Source: Pseudocercospora fijiensis CIRAD86 | Taxonomy: Eukaryota; Ascomycota; Dothideomycetes; Mycosphaerellales; Mycosphaerellaceae | Assembly: GCF_000340215.1 (NCBI RefSeq) | Contig: NW_006921532.1 | Span: 10,949,764-11,013,763, forward strand | Direction of reading: 5' to 3' | Length of the DNA: 64,000 nucleotides | Shown here: piece after piece, positions 44,637-54,654 of the stretch | Position numbering within the stretch: position 1 is the stretch's first letter | Layout of the letters: each line of letters opens with the position of its first letter | Position numbers and translations under genes: made by a program | Notes under the pieces: model-generated | What the model was told of the DNA's origin: nothing | The model's input: the letters and a program-made list of their open reading frames with translations, nothing else | Database searches by the model: none

Positions 44637-46294
44637 TATAAAAGTCGTCGAATTAAGGAAAAAAGTGCGTTACGAAGGTGTACGAAGGCGCGCGCGGAGC
44701 GAGGGTATTACGGAGGTAGTAGATATAGAGCGTAGAGGTATAGGTATCGATGCGAAGGTTGAATATAGCGGTAGTGTCGCGGTATCGCTAGGCAATAGAG
44801 TAAGCTTCGCGCAAGCCTACATTATAGTAACGTTAGAGCAAGGAAAGAAGGCAGGCACGGCTAAAAAAGGTAGGCACGGCTAAAAAAGGCAGGTACGGCA
44901 GACTTTGAAATATAGCCGGCATATATAGCCGGCATAGTAATAGGCGAAAGCCTCCTTTTAATAAATAGCCGGCGTAATAATAGTATCCTACTATAGTATA
45001 GATATTCTTTAGTAATGCCTTTACTAGCTATAGTAATCTTATAAGTAACCTAGGCCTATTGCTAGTAAATATAAGAAATATTAGGTAGGCTATACTAAAC
45101 AAGCTAGTCATTTAGTAGGAAAAGGCCTACTACCGTCTCTATATGCCGGCTACGAGTGCCGGCTACGAGTGCCGGCTATCGCTCTAAATTCAACTCCGCC
45201 CTATCTCGGAGGCTGAGGTACCGAGCGGAAACCCTATAGCTTATATTCACTCGGTTGTCGCGGAGCGCTTATAGGTGAGGTATTAGAAAAGAGTATAAAA
45301 AGTACGAGAAGAGTATCCTAGGATATAGGTCGTAAGTGAATAAGAGTAGCACGCCTAGTTATTTATATAGTACGTTACTCTATACGACTAAGAGCCTATA
45401 TTATCTCGTGCTTCGCTTATAAGACCTCGACTCTACTAATATACTGTTATTCTCCTGCTCGGTCGCTGTCTTAAATCTTCTTCGAGTTGCCGGACTTAGT
45501 GCGCATCTGTAGCTATGCAATAGCGCTACGTATTATAGAGAATCAACTCCGCCGTATCTCGAAGGCTAAGGTACCGAGCGGAAATCCTATAGCTTATATT
45601 CACTCGGTTGTCGCGGAGCGATTATAGGTAAGGTATTAGAAAAGAGTATAAAAAGTACGATAAGAGCATCCTAGGATATAGGTCGTAAGTGAATAAGAGT
45701 AGCACGCCTAGTTATTTATATAGTACGTTACTCTATACGACTAAGAGCCTATATTATCTTATGCTTCGCTTATAAGACCTCGACTCTACTAGTATACTAT
45801 CGATCTCCTCCTCGGTCGCTAATACGCTATCTTAATTCTTCTTCGAGTTGCCGGACTTAGTGCGTATCTATAGCTATGCAATAGCGCTACGCATTATAGA
45901 GAATTTCTCGTTGAAGTTTCTCTCTCGTAGGCTTGCTATCTGCCTCGTAGTACAGAGGATTAAAGTGCTGATACTAAAGAATCTCCTTATAGTTAGGATA
46001 CTAGGGCTCCTTAGGACCTTTGTGTTTTAGGTCTAAATAGAGACGTATTATAAACGTTCTATCGCCCTTTCGCTTACTACCCGCTAGGTCGCGATATGCG
46101 AAGAAACTAATCTAAATGTAGCTCGTCTCTGTAAGAGCCGGGTGAATATAGAGCGCTAGGTTTCTACTTCGTACCTTAGATTTAGGGACGGCGCGGAGAT
46201 AAAATTAGAAATGTAGCCGGTACCTATAGCCGGCAAAAGGATGCGAAAATGGGCCTCCTCCTAGGTTAATCTAACGACTAAATACAATTTCCAA
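44637..46294. other. hAT spacer between the two histone genes
   Basis: Holds a 353-bp tandem duplication (45,188-45,903) and GCCGGC clusters at 44,911-44,973, 45,143-45,179 and 46,213-46,236. No gene identified; short protein-like stretches with Gln-type stops occur inside the duplicated unit on the minus strand. Confidence 0.5.
45188..45903. repeat. 353-bp tandem duplication
   Basis: The unit beginning CAACTCCGCC at 45,191 recurs at 45,544 with a small number of differences, mostly transitions. Both copies contain the same long stretches (for example TCACTCGGTTGTCGCGGAGC). Confidence 0.9.
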
Positions 46295-46955
46295 CTAATC
46301 CGCTATAAACCGACGCCGAATTTTAGCTAGAAGCTGCATATCTTTATTTTGAAGAGTAATCCGCTTCGTATAGATAGCAAGGAGGTTTGAAAGCTTAAGC
46401 TCGGTTACGAGAAATGCCTCCGTAGCTTCCTAAAGAGCACTAATCGCCTTAGTTTGAAAGCTTAAGCTCGGTTACGAGAAATGCCTCCGTAGCTTCCTAA
46501 AGAGCACTAATCGCCTTAGCCGTAAATCGCATACTAGACCGAAAATCTAATGTAATTTCTCGGACGAGTCGCTAGAAGGGAGTCTTAGGGATTAAAAGCT
46601 CGGTCCCTCTTTTGTTTTAGAAAAGCCGGATCTAGCGAAGGGCAATAGTACCTAGTTTAAAGCGCCGCTTCTTTATCGTCGAGTCCTGCCTTGTTCCCTT
46701 TCTTTTAATAGAAAGATAACTTTTCTTTACGATAGTCTTCGTCCGCCTACTCTTTTTAGCCTTCTCCTATCTACCTATAGCCTTCTTGTTTTTCGGTACT
46801 GTTTTCCGAGGAACCCCCTTCCTTCGTATATACTGCGGAGAGCCTTGCTCTTCCGATATCTCGTTCTCGCTACGGTCTCCCTATACTTAGCTTGCTTTAC
46901 CCTTGCCCTTTAGCCTCTAAAGATATTTATCTACGCGTTTAGGCGACGAGGGCAT
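46295..46955 (-). pseudogene. histone H3-like protein B (CENP-A/Cse4-like C-terminus) carried by the hAT element
   Basis: Intact ATG at 46955 (MPSSPKRVDKYL), a 115-residue Lys/Arg-rich tail, then KRRFKLGTIALR-IRLF (H3: RFKPGTVALREIRRY), ELLIPKTPF-RLVREI, DFRSSMRFTAKAISAL, EATEAFLVTELKLSNLLAIY and TKRITLQNKDMQLLAKIR. The last helix, with NLLAxxxKRIT..KDMQL, is closer to yeast Cse4 than to canonical H3 (NLCAIHAKRVTI.PKDIQLARRIR). The CENP-A two-residue insertion in loop 1 is absent. No intron is needed. An exact 67-bp tandem duplication (46,386-46,519) within helix 2 shifts the frame; removing one copy leaves 198 in-frame codons. Other stops are former Gln codons. The gene lies 3' of the transposase on the same strand. 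Confidence 0.85.
46386..46519. repeat. exact 67-bp tandem duplication inside histone gene B
   Basis: Two identical 67-bp units, 46,386-46,452 and 46,453-46,519. Length is not a multiple of three. Confidence 0.95.
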
Positions 46956-47449
46956 ATCGGTAGGATCTAGAAAATTAATAAGCATATAATCGTAAGGAGA
47001 CATTAATGCTTCTTACCTTCTAGAACAAATAGTCTTCTATTAAACCGCCTTATTGGGTTATCGTTAGATTCGAATAAAGGATGGTAGCTTAAGGAAGGGG
47101 AGGCAGCCGGCTTAGGAAGGCCCGAAGAGCCGAATCCTTAAGGCATGTTTGTCTTTAAGAATATAGGGAAAGGGAAGAAGGAGAGGAAGAGCGAACAGAG
47201 AATTAGAAATAGTCCGTAGGTAAGCGGGGTCGGTTGCTATAGCAACTAGTCTGTTTAGGTCCTAGGAATTCGAAACACATTTCGGACATATACCGGCTAT
47301 ATACGCCGGCTATATTACCTTATACGTAAACGCTTCGTCTCCTTAAAGCTGCTCTAAGCCTGTATACGTTTCCGCTTCTCGACCCGGTATCGCCTTCTGC
47401 CTCCGCCCTCCTCCTCTTCGTTATCGCTAATTAGGGTTTCGCTTAGACT
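46956..47449. other. hAT spacer between histone B and transposase
   Basis: No coding assignment. GCCGGC cluster at 47,290-47,313. Confidence 0.45.
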
Positions 47450-50050
47450 AAATTTCGTATTCTCTTCGCGCTCCTAGGTTTCTTCGATCTTAAGGTTTTC
47501 CAATTCCTCGATCAACTCCTTTAGTATAATCTTTAGTAACCTACCTTAGCGATTCTAGTAGAGGAGATAGTATCGGAATACTATAATAGATTCGAAGGTA
47601 GTAGGCGAGTATGTTCGATTAAAGCGGCCCTAGTAACGAGCGATACTAAAAGACCTCTTATAGCCTATACCTACGCTCGGGATAGCGAGGACGTCCCGAG
47701 CGACCGACGCTATCGTTAGAAACTTAGGCTCTAACCGCTACTATATAGCGAGAATATCGTCTCCGAATTCGTCTAGAAGACCGGTAAGATCTAGAGATTA
47801 TTAGCCCTCTTTCCGAGCCTACGGGTTTGTACTTACTCGCGCGCCGATAGAGATCGAACTCTTCTTTATTTACTTTAGTAGTTGCTTCCTCTTCTGCTTC
47901 TACTTCCTACCTACGAAACAGATATAATATCGGAGCCTTCTAAACCTTCTTTTTCTTTGTAGGAGCTGCATTTAGACTAGTTTCTTTCCGACGCTCGTAG
48001 AACATCTTTTCTAGAATAGTCTAGTAATGCTTCGGCTACACCTCGTCCGCCTTCTATTCCGGCCTCTACTAGTATATATCCTTTTCTACCGGGTTAAGCA
48101 AGCACGCAACGCTATAGATATCCCCGAACGAGTCAAAGGTAGTACTATAATATTTATACAACTTAGCATAGGAGGTATCTATAGCTTTCGTTATAGCTAC
48201 TTTCTAGGGAACGCTCTTCCTAGCTAGCTTAGCTACGGTTTCCTCGAGCTCGTTAAAGAGCTAGTTGTAGTACGCAAAGACAAGGTAGATCGTCGGTCCT
48301 CGGGTTCTTCTAATCGTAGTAGTAACCTTCGCGTAATGCTTACTAATATCGACGAGATACTCTGCTTAGCGCTATTCGGCGGCGGTAAGGCCGAGCTACT
48401 CAATACCCTCGGAACTCTAATAGATCTCGAGAGCGGTACGTAAAGTACATCCCCTCGTAACTATATAGAAAGTCGAATCGAACCGGGTCTTAACGTCTTA
48501 GGTAAAACGGAGTAGGCGCTAAGGAGGCCGCTTTTGCTATCGCTTATTCTATACGATATTCTAGGTATCGGTTTTAGGGCGCTCGATTAGGTTCTTTTAA
48601 ATAGCCTCGAATCGGTTATATCTCTATAAGCTCGAGTTCGTATATATTGCTAGACGACGAAGCTAGAGAAAAAGAGTTAGAACTATACTAGGTTGCCGGC
48701 TATAGGTGCCGGCTACGGACAAAAGTTATACCTTATACAAAACGAGAGCGAGGCTCTCTGCCTTATCCCGTCTTATTACTATAATAAGTTTCTCGACTTT
48801 CGACTTTGCTTTATCCTTATCTAGGATCTTCTATTAGTCGTCGTTTAATAGTGCAATTTTAAGCGTCTTAAAGAGGGCTCGGATCGCGATTTGAACTATA
48901 TAAGCGAGGTAGGGAAACTTCTATAGGGATGCAACTAGCAACGACGTCGGCTCCGATTCAATAGGGCTAGGGCTATCAATAGGCTCCTCTTTATCGTTAT
49001 TATCGTGCGTATTGTCGTACGTATCCGGAATCGTAGCGAGCTTAATATTCGGAAGATTAAGCTAGATTATAGACCTTATAATCTCCTCTACGCACTCGAC
49101 CCTATCGATACAATTAGTGATTTTAAAGACATATGCGAGTGAATTATATATACAACGCCTTATGTAATGTTCGATTATTACTAGCGTTGTCCGTAGTAAT
49201 CGAGATCAGTTTCGTTGTTACGCTAACCCTATCTATTACCGCATAGATAAGCTTCGCTATATCCTTACTAGTATAGGAACCTAGAATTTCAGGGAATCCG
49301 ATCATTAGTTCCTAGAGTTTCTAATCCGAATTGATAAAGTATAGTATAATCGAGAGGAAGGAGGCTCTTATAGTCCGGCTTAACTAGCTATCGATAGTAA
49401 TAGCTACTCGGCGAGTATTACGGAGGATCTCCCGAATGTCGTCTAACGTAGCCTCTTTGTTCTTTTCGAATATAACACGCTAGGTTGTCGCGCCGAGAAA
49501 TAGGGGAGGGTAGTTTGTAAGATATAGGTATATCTTCTATATAGACTCCCTTTCGTAGAAGTCTTCCGGAAGACCGTTTGTAGCTAGCATTTCGTTTGCT
49601 AGTTGCTTGAAGTCTTCGGGGGAGAAATCGATAGCCTTCAATCCTAGAGCTTCCTTAAGCGTAGCCTATAATAATTAGCTAGATCTCTACGGTTGATTTA
49701 GGTAGCCGGAATCTATAGCCGGCAGCTATAGCCGGCAGCTGTAGCCGGCATTTTAGAAGATATACCTCTTTCTAGAACGCTATATCTATATTAACTCTCC
49801 TCTCTCCTTAAGATTCCCGATACCGTTTAGAATAGAGATAGTTCGTAGGCGATGAGTTCCTATCCCCTAGTTTCGGGTGTTTTAAGATTAAACCGTAGAA
49901 GTTGTAGACAATTACTAGTTAACCTTTAAGTCGAGAAGTCGTATAACGGTGCAATACCCCCTCTATAAAGAACTTCTAGAATATATCCGTTCGCTCCTTA
50001 CTCCCCTATCGCATCGAGTACTTCCGGAGTTTACACTCCTTCGAACGTAA
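47450..50050 (-). pseudogene. hAT transposase
   Basis: Catalytic core reads RVAITIDS (first Asp, near 49,390), then ELMIGFPEILGSYTSKDIAK and KLISITTDNASNNRTLHKAL (second block near 49,180), the standard hAT RNase-H-fold arrangement. The C-terminal dimerisation domain is LDEFGDDILAIQ, ASVARDVLAIPSVGIGYKRS and TTFESIMVFRYYL at about 47,560-47,820. Introns at 49,765-49,687 (79 nt) and 48,731-48,663 (69 nt) each contain a GCCGGC cluster and read out cleanly. Stops are former Gln or Trp codons. The N-terminus with a BED-type finger was not resolved; coding sequence probably continues upstream of 50,050. Confidence 0.8.
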
Positions 50051-50693
50051 GTATAAAGGGAACTATATCTTATAGACCTATTAATTGAACTGCTCTATAT
50101 ACTCGGGTTTCTAAAGATACGCCTAGCTAGCCTTTTCGAAGATTTCCGGGTTGATACTCGATGTTCTTATATCTCCGAACAACCTTCTACTTAGACTCCG
50201 TAAAGGTAAGGACTAGGTAGTAGTACCCTATAATGAATTCCTACTACTAGGATTCGGAGAGGATAAATCTAGCCCTAATCGTGATCTAGGACTCGATAGG
50301 CTCGAAGGTAAGTATACGACCTCCTCTCGACGTTGTCGCAATCTCGCTCGTATACTAGACTGTTTCGACTGTCGTCTCGTTGTTACCCTTCCTAGTATAG
50401 CGCCTAGTATATATACAATATCGGTCGGTATGTTTTAAGGTTTCGTACGGTAAGGTAAGGACTTAGGAGTAGTAGATATATACTAGTAGCTGTAGAGAAA
50501 CACCCTTTCTTTTATAGCATCGTATCGTTAGGAACAGCTAGGCAGTAAATAGCTAGCTACCTTTTTTTTTTGTTTCCTAGCCACCTAACTACTAGATTTT
50601 TTTTCCTAGCTACCCTAGCTAGCCTAACTACTAGAATTTCTTTCCTAGCTACCCTAACTACCTGAATTTTGCCTTCTATACGGCGGCTCTCTC
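50051..50693. other. hAT internal region, probably transposase 5' part
   Basis: Protein-like minus-strand stretches with Gln-type stops continue to about 50,400. From 50,540 to 50,670 the DNA is low-complexity (CCTAGCTACCCTAACTA repeats and a T run). Confidence 0.4.
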
Positions 50694-52075
50694 CTACTGA
50701 CGGAACCGAGCTACTGTACCTAACGAATCTAAGCTCGTTTTTAGTCTTAATCTATCCTCTTTCGGTATAAGACACTCGACAAGCAAATGCTTAGGCCGAG
50801 TCTAACTACGAAACCTAAGACTAACTAATAGCTCTATCAACCAATCCTGATCCTCGAACTCCTTCCGCTTCTTAGTAAAGACCTTAAAGAGCGCTCGAGC
50901 TTCTTCGGGTACCTACGGAGTAGTCGAGATAAAGCCGTATCGCTGAAATAGGTAATCCTTCGGAGGCTTATATAGAGATTTAGAGAATTCTAACGCCAAC
51001 CTATCCTACTAGCAGCTTAGATTCCGGATACAAGCCCTCTCTGCCTTAGTAAAGATTTTATATAGCAGTAGCACTCTACCTTCGAGAAACGCTTTCTGTT
51101 TAACTGTTAGTATCTGCCGGCTACGAACGCCGGCTACATATGCCGAGCATAGAATAATTACCTATACCCCTTCCTCCTATAGTAACACTTCTACCGTCCC
51201 TAGATACCTAGCCCCGATCGCATTAATCGCAAGCTACTTTGCCTTTATAGACGTAAAGGCTTCGCTCTAATACTAATAAAGAAACTTCTACTCTATATCG
51301 AGGATATAAAGACGACTAGTCTCGATTCCAATCCTTACTAGCTTTTCGTAGTAGCTTTGACTATAATTTTCTAGATTGATAGGACTTATACCTTAGCCCT
51401 TTACTAGTATCTCGTCTCTTTAACTGTGCTCGATCCACTTCTAGCGCTTATCGTCTATAGCGTTAGGCCCTAAGACTGCACCTGTTACTAGATCGACGTA
51501 TAGTATCTCCTCGCTTTTTTCAGTTCCTTTATTCGTAGCATTAAGCTCTATCGCGGCATCCTAAACTCTAGTATTATTGTTCTCGGCTATCTAAACATCT
51601 CCGTTACTATCGGTCGTATCGATAGAGGTAGCGACTATAGGTCTAAATGCTATTAGTTAACGTGTTAAAGAAAAATATGCCGGCTATAGCTACCGGCTAC
51701 GGCTGCCGGCTATAGCTGCTAGCTACGGCCGCTAGCTAGATTAACTTACGCTGCTAGAACTTTACGCTCGAAAACTAGCCGCAATTCTTTCCTCCTCTTA
51801 GCCTTCTCTTAGGTTGTCTTCTTATTCTAACCTTCACTTTTTTCTATAGGCGCTAGCTATCGATAGAATGCCTCATTCCGCGCCTTTCTTCTCTTATCCT
51901 TAGCTCTTTTATCCTTATCTATCTTGTCCTTTCTCTCGCGGTCTCGTACGGAATTCTTCTTCGTAGAGTACTCCTCTTTAGTCTTACGCTTTTTAGTTAG
52001 ACGCTTAGGCAAAACAAACTCGCGGTCTTTAGTTCTATCTTCTGTTTAGCGCGCGGCGCGCTTCTCTCTTGCTAT
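50694..52075 (-). pseudogene. unknown cargo gene of the hAT element (basic, charged N-terminus)
   Basis: Starts at an ATA (former ATG) at 52075 followed by AREKRAAR. Exon 1 (52075-51750) encodes a highly charged region, for example KRLTKKRKTKEEYSTKK and DRERKDKIDKDKRAKDKRRK. A 107-nt intron (51,749-51,643) and a 66-nt intron (51,161-51,096; GTAATT donor, TACTAACAG branch point) each carry GCCGGC clusters. The later exons read smoothly with only Gln-type stops (SPINLENYS, YYEKLVRIGIETSRLYILDI, LAINAIGARYLGTVEVLL, LYKPPKDYLFQRYGFISTTP) to a TAG at 50,694. I do not recognise the family. Nuclear localisation is likely from the basic region; function unknown. Confidence 0.55.
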
Positions 52076-52544
52076 TATAAGGGAAAGGGGCGGGGGCGCA
52101 GCGTATAGTAGTTGTTATCGGTATAGGTATAGAGGAAGAAGTTGAAAGTATAAGAATATCGCGAAGCCCTAATTGTTACCGCCTACGTGACGTTATATAG
52201 GTAAGCTTTCGCAACTACGGCAACTACGCCCCGGCAATAGCAACTACGCCCTAGCAACGGCAACTACGCCCTAGCAACGGCAACTACGCCCTAGCAACGG
52301 TAATAAAGCGTAGTAAATACAACCTAGTAACTATTATAGCCGGCAATCGTAGCCGGCAGTCGAATAAGAGTGTCCTTATAGCAAAACCACGCCCTAGTAA
52401 CGGCAACCACGCCCTAGCAACGGCAACCACGCCTAGTAAATGTAACAGAGTTACTATTATAGCCGGCAATCGTAGCCGGCAGTCGAATAAGAGTGTCCTT
52501 ATAGTAAAACCAATACAGTCTCTAGTTCAAACTAGGAATCTATA
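52076..52544. repeat. minisatellite and duplicated block at the hAT right end
   Basis: A 20-bp unit GCAACTACGCCCTAGCAACG repeats about four times at 52,215-52,300, with relatives at 52,385-52,435. A 55-bp block containing TTATAGCCGGCAATCG and AATAAGAGTGTCCTTATAG occurs twice (52,330-52,390 and 52,452-52,510). Confidence 0.85.
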
Positions 52545-52645
52545 TGGTTCGAAAAAACCAAACCGGAACTAGGGAGCTAGTTCGCCGCTAAGAAACCAAA
52601 CCATATACGTTTGGTGGTTCGGAAACCGAACCACTGCGGGGTCTA
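52545..52645 (-). repeat. hAT right terminal inverted repeat and subterminal repeats
   Basis: Exact inverted copy of the left 20 bp, preceded by CCAAACC units. An additional internal palindrome, GGTTCGG-AAA-CCGAACC, sits next to the TIR (52,615-52,632). Confidence 0.9.
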
Positions 52646-52653
52646 GGTCTAAT

Positions 52654-54233
52654 TGCTTAGCTAGGTAATAGCTAATAAGGGCGCTAACTGAATTTCCGGG
52701 GTCTAGTATAACCTTTGCCTTATAGTTAGTATCGGGCCTAGATATAAGACAGGTACGTATAATAGCTAGCACAATGTCGATAGTCTTACGCCGTATAAGG
52801 CTAACAGTTAGTACGGCGCTTACTCTTTTTTCGACTAATTGAAAGAGCCGACTAGGGTAGCATTAGCGGCTAAAAGATGTTTCCTATACTCGGCGGAAGT
52901 ACGGTCAATTCGGGCCTAGTCCTTAGGTTTGTCGCATTAGCCTAGTAGATAGCTAGTACTATTACAATTAAAGCACTTCAATCCGGTTAGTAGACTGCCG
53001 TAGCTATTATTGCTATTGTTAGCCGAGCGGTTAGTATTATAGGGATACGAGCCCCTTCTACGGCCCCTATCGCGGCCTCCTCTATATAGCCGGCGGCTAC
53101 GGCCTCTTCTACGGTCGTTGTTACTGTTCCTACTGTTAGCGTTGTTGTCCTAGTAGGAACCTTAGTTTCCTCCGCGGCTACGGTTGCTACGGTTAGTACT
53201 AGTTAGTCGGATCCTTGATTCTAGTCGTTGTTAGAGCTAAACAGCCCGTTCGGCTGTTTCTACTTCGACTATGAATTAAATACGTATTAGATTAGCTTGT
53301 TCGAACATACGGCGACGGTCTAATTCGAGGATAAGCTCCTATCGCAATTTAGGGCGTATTTCGGAAATCTAGATAGAGTCGGTCTTAGCTAGCAAATCAT
53401 CCTCGAGGGTCTTTAAATAGGCCTTAAATAAGCGAGCCGATTGATTAGTCTTTTGTTTAGCTCGAAGGTATTAGTCCTAAGCGTATTGTTGCCTTAGTAT
53501 AGGGTTTCTAAGGGTGTCTAGTATAATAGTCTTATAGTCTTGCTACTAAATAGCGGTCTAATTAGTAAGGGAATCGAAATAGTTATCCTAGGTGCGCTTT
53601 AGGTCGCTATTAATATACTACATCGCGTAGACAACTAGTAAATAGTTATCTAGAAGAGCCCTCGGCGCATTTCGTTAGTTAAGCTTACAATCGCGTATAT
53701 AATTATTGTATTGTTTGCGACTGGATCCGTTAAATACGGTACAGTCCTTAAGCTTAGCATCCTTCTTTTAGACAGGGACGGGTAGTAAGGAAGGCCCTAC
53801 TATCGGCTTAGTAGTAGTTGTTAGGGCTTCCTATAGACGGCGAATCTCGAGGAGATTATCCTTTAGCTGTTGTTCTTAACGCAAGGCAGTGAGCCTATTT
53901 TAGGTAGCTTCCTAAAGTCTCGCTACTAGTTAGGGACTAAAGGCTAGCTAGCTATATCGACGGTTAACAATATTGTTAAGAATGTCGTCGACAGGCAATT
54001 CTAGGTCGTTACCTAGAACTGCAGGTTCTTCTTTAGTAGGTCCTATAGCAGGCTCTTCGGTAGGAGGCACTTTAGCAGGTACTCTAGTAGGCACTTTAGT
54101 AGGCACTATACTACTAGTATTGTCGTTGCTAGCGCTGCTAGCGGCAGCACGGTTGTTGTTTCGTAATAAGCCGGCTATTATAATAGGGGGTAATACTAAT
54201 AATATATTATTAGCCCCTAAGATACGGATGTAG
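52654..54233 (-). pseudogene. Gypsy gag and protease start
   Basis: Gag reads from about 54,230 with the KVPTRVPAKVPPTEEPA repeat region, LPVDDILNNIVNRRY and a coiled middle. An Arg/Gly-rich stretch (RRRGRSRRLYRGGRDRGRRR) precedes a zinc knuckle CFNCNSTSYLLG-C near 52,960-53,000, where His has become Tyr. The protease-like block VILDPGNSVSALIS lies at about 52,670-52,730, next to the hAT insertion. Confidence 0.8.
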
Positions 54234-54453
54234 CGGAATTAGTAGGTATTAGTCTAGTGCGATTAACTTAGTGTAATAGGCCGTATAGAAGGCCTTGCTT
54301 GATAATTAGTACGGTTGTTTCGATAGAATAGTACGTGTAGGTCCCGTTCTTAGGGCGCAATATAGTTAGATTAGTCTTATTCGTATCTATACCGCTAAAA
54401 GCTTGAAATAAGGACTATCTAGCTGCTACCCTTAAAGGGTAGATCGAATACTA

Positions 54454-54649
54454 TATAAGAAGGGTATGTTAGCAGGTAGATAGGGTAGTAGTAGGTATAG
54501 GTAGTATTCGATAAGGATCTAGGAGGAGAGGGAGGAAGGTAGGAGAGTTAGCCTAACGCTAAGCGCCAAGCCCGGCCTGAGGCACTAAGACCCTAGCTTT
54601 ACTCGGCCTAATTACATGCCAATTACATATAGCCTCTTTGGCTCTGACA
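54454..54649 (-). repeat. Gypsy 5' LTR
   Basis: Partner of the LTR at 37,586. Its outer start is mutated (TATAAG for TGTGAG) while its other end is intact (CTCTGACA). Confidence 0.9.
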
Positions 54650-54654
54650 TTAAA

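Larger units (their letters stand above)
42841..52482. repeat. about 13 clusters of palindromic GCCGGC motifs (consensus TAGCCGGCA)
   Basis: Clusters of 2-5 copies spaced 12-16 bp apart at about 42,841; 43,671; 44,298; 44,911; 45,143; 46,213; 47,290; 48,693; 49,702; 51,115; 51,678; 52,337; 52,460. Orientation of TAGCCGGCA varies between clusters. Five clusters lie inside well-formed introns (44,344-44,266; 48,731-48,663; 49,765-49,687; 51,161-51,096; 51,749-51,643); the rest are in spacers. Outside the hAT element I saw only isolated single GCCGGC sites. Confidence 0.85.
42657..52645 (-). mobile_element. large cargo-bearing hAT-family DNA transposon
   Basis: 9,989 bp with perfect 20-bp terminal inverted repeats TAGACCCCGCAGTGGTTCGG and a perfect 8-bp target duplication GGTCTAAT at 42,649-42,656 and 52,646-52,653, the hallmark length for hAT. 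It lies between the protease and reverse transcriptase of the Gypsy element. Subterminal zones repeat GGTTTG/CCAAACC. It carries a degraded hAT transposase plus at least three other genes: two histone H3-like and one basic protein. That is unusual, since hAT elements are normally 2-5 kb and encode only the transposase. Confidence 0.9.
37586..54649 (-). mobile_element. Gypsy chromovirus retrotransposon, split by the hAT element
   Basis: 196-bp LTRs at both ends (TGTGAGAAGGG...GCTCTGACA) flanked by a perfect 5-bp target duplication TTAAA (37,581-37,585 and 54,650-54,654). Order on the minus strand is gag, zinc knuckle, protease, (hAT), reverse transcriptase, RNase H, integrase, chromodomain. 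A purine tract (AGAAGGGAAGCG) precedes the 3' LTR. Without the hAT it is about 7.1 kb, a normal size. Confidence 0.93.

Noticed and set aside
42841..52482. A CRISPR-like array made of the GCCGGC clusters
   Set aside because: Units are short palindromes with 12-16 bp spacing in scattered clusters within a eukaryotic transposon; no array structure.
53085..53100. GCCGGC site in the Gypsy gag as an extension of the hAT motif system
   Set aside because: A single site inside the Arg/Gly-rich coding stretch, not clustered; likely chance.
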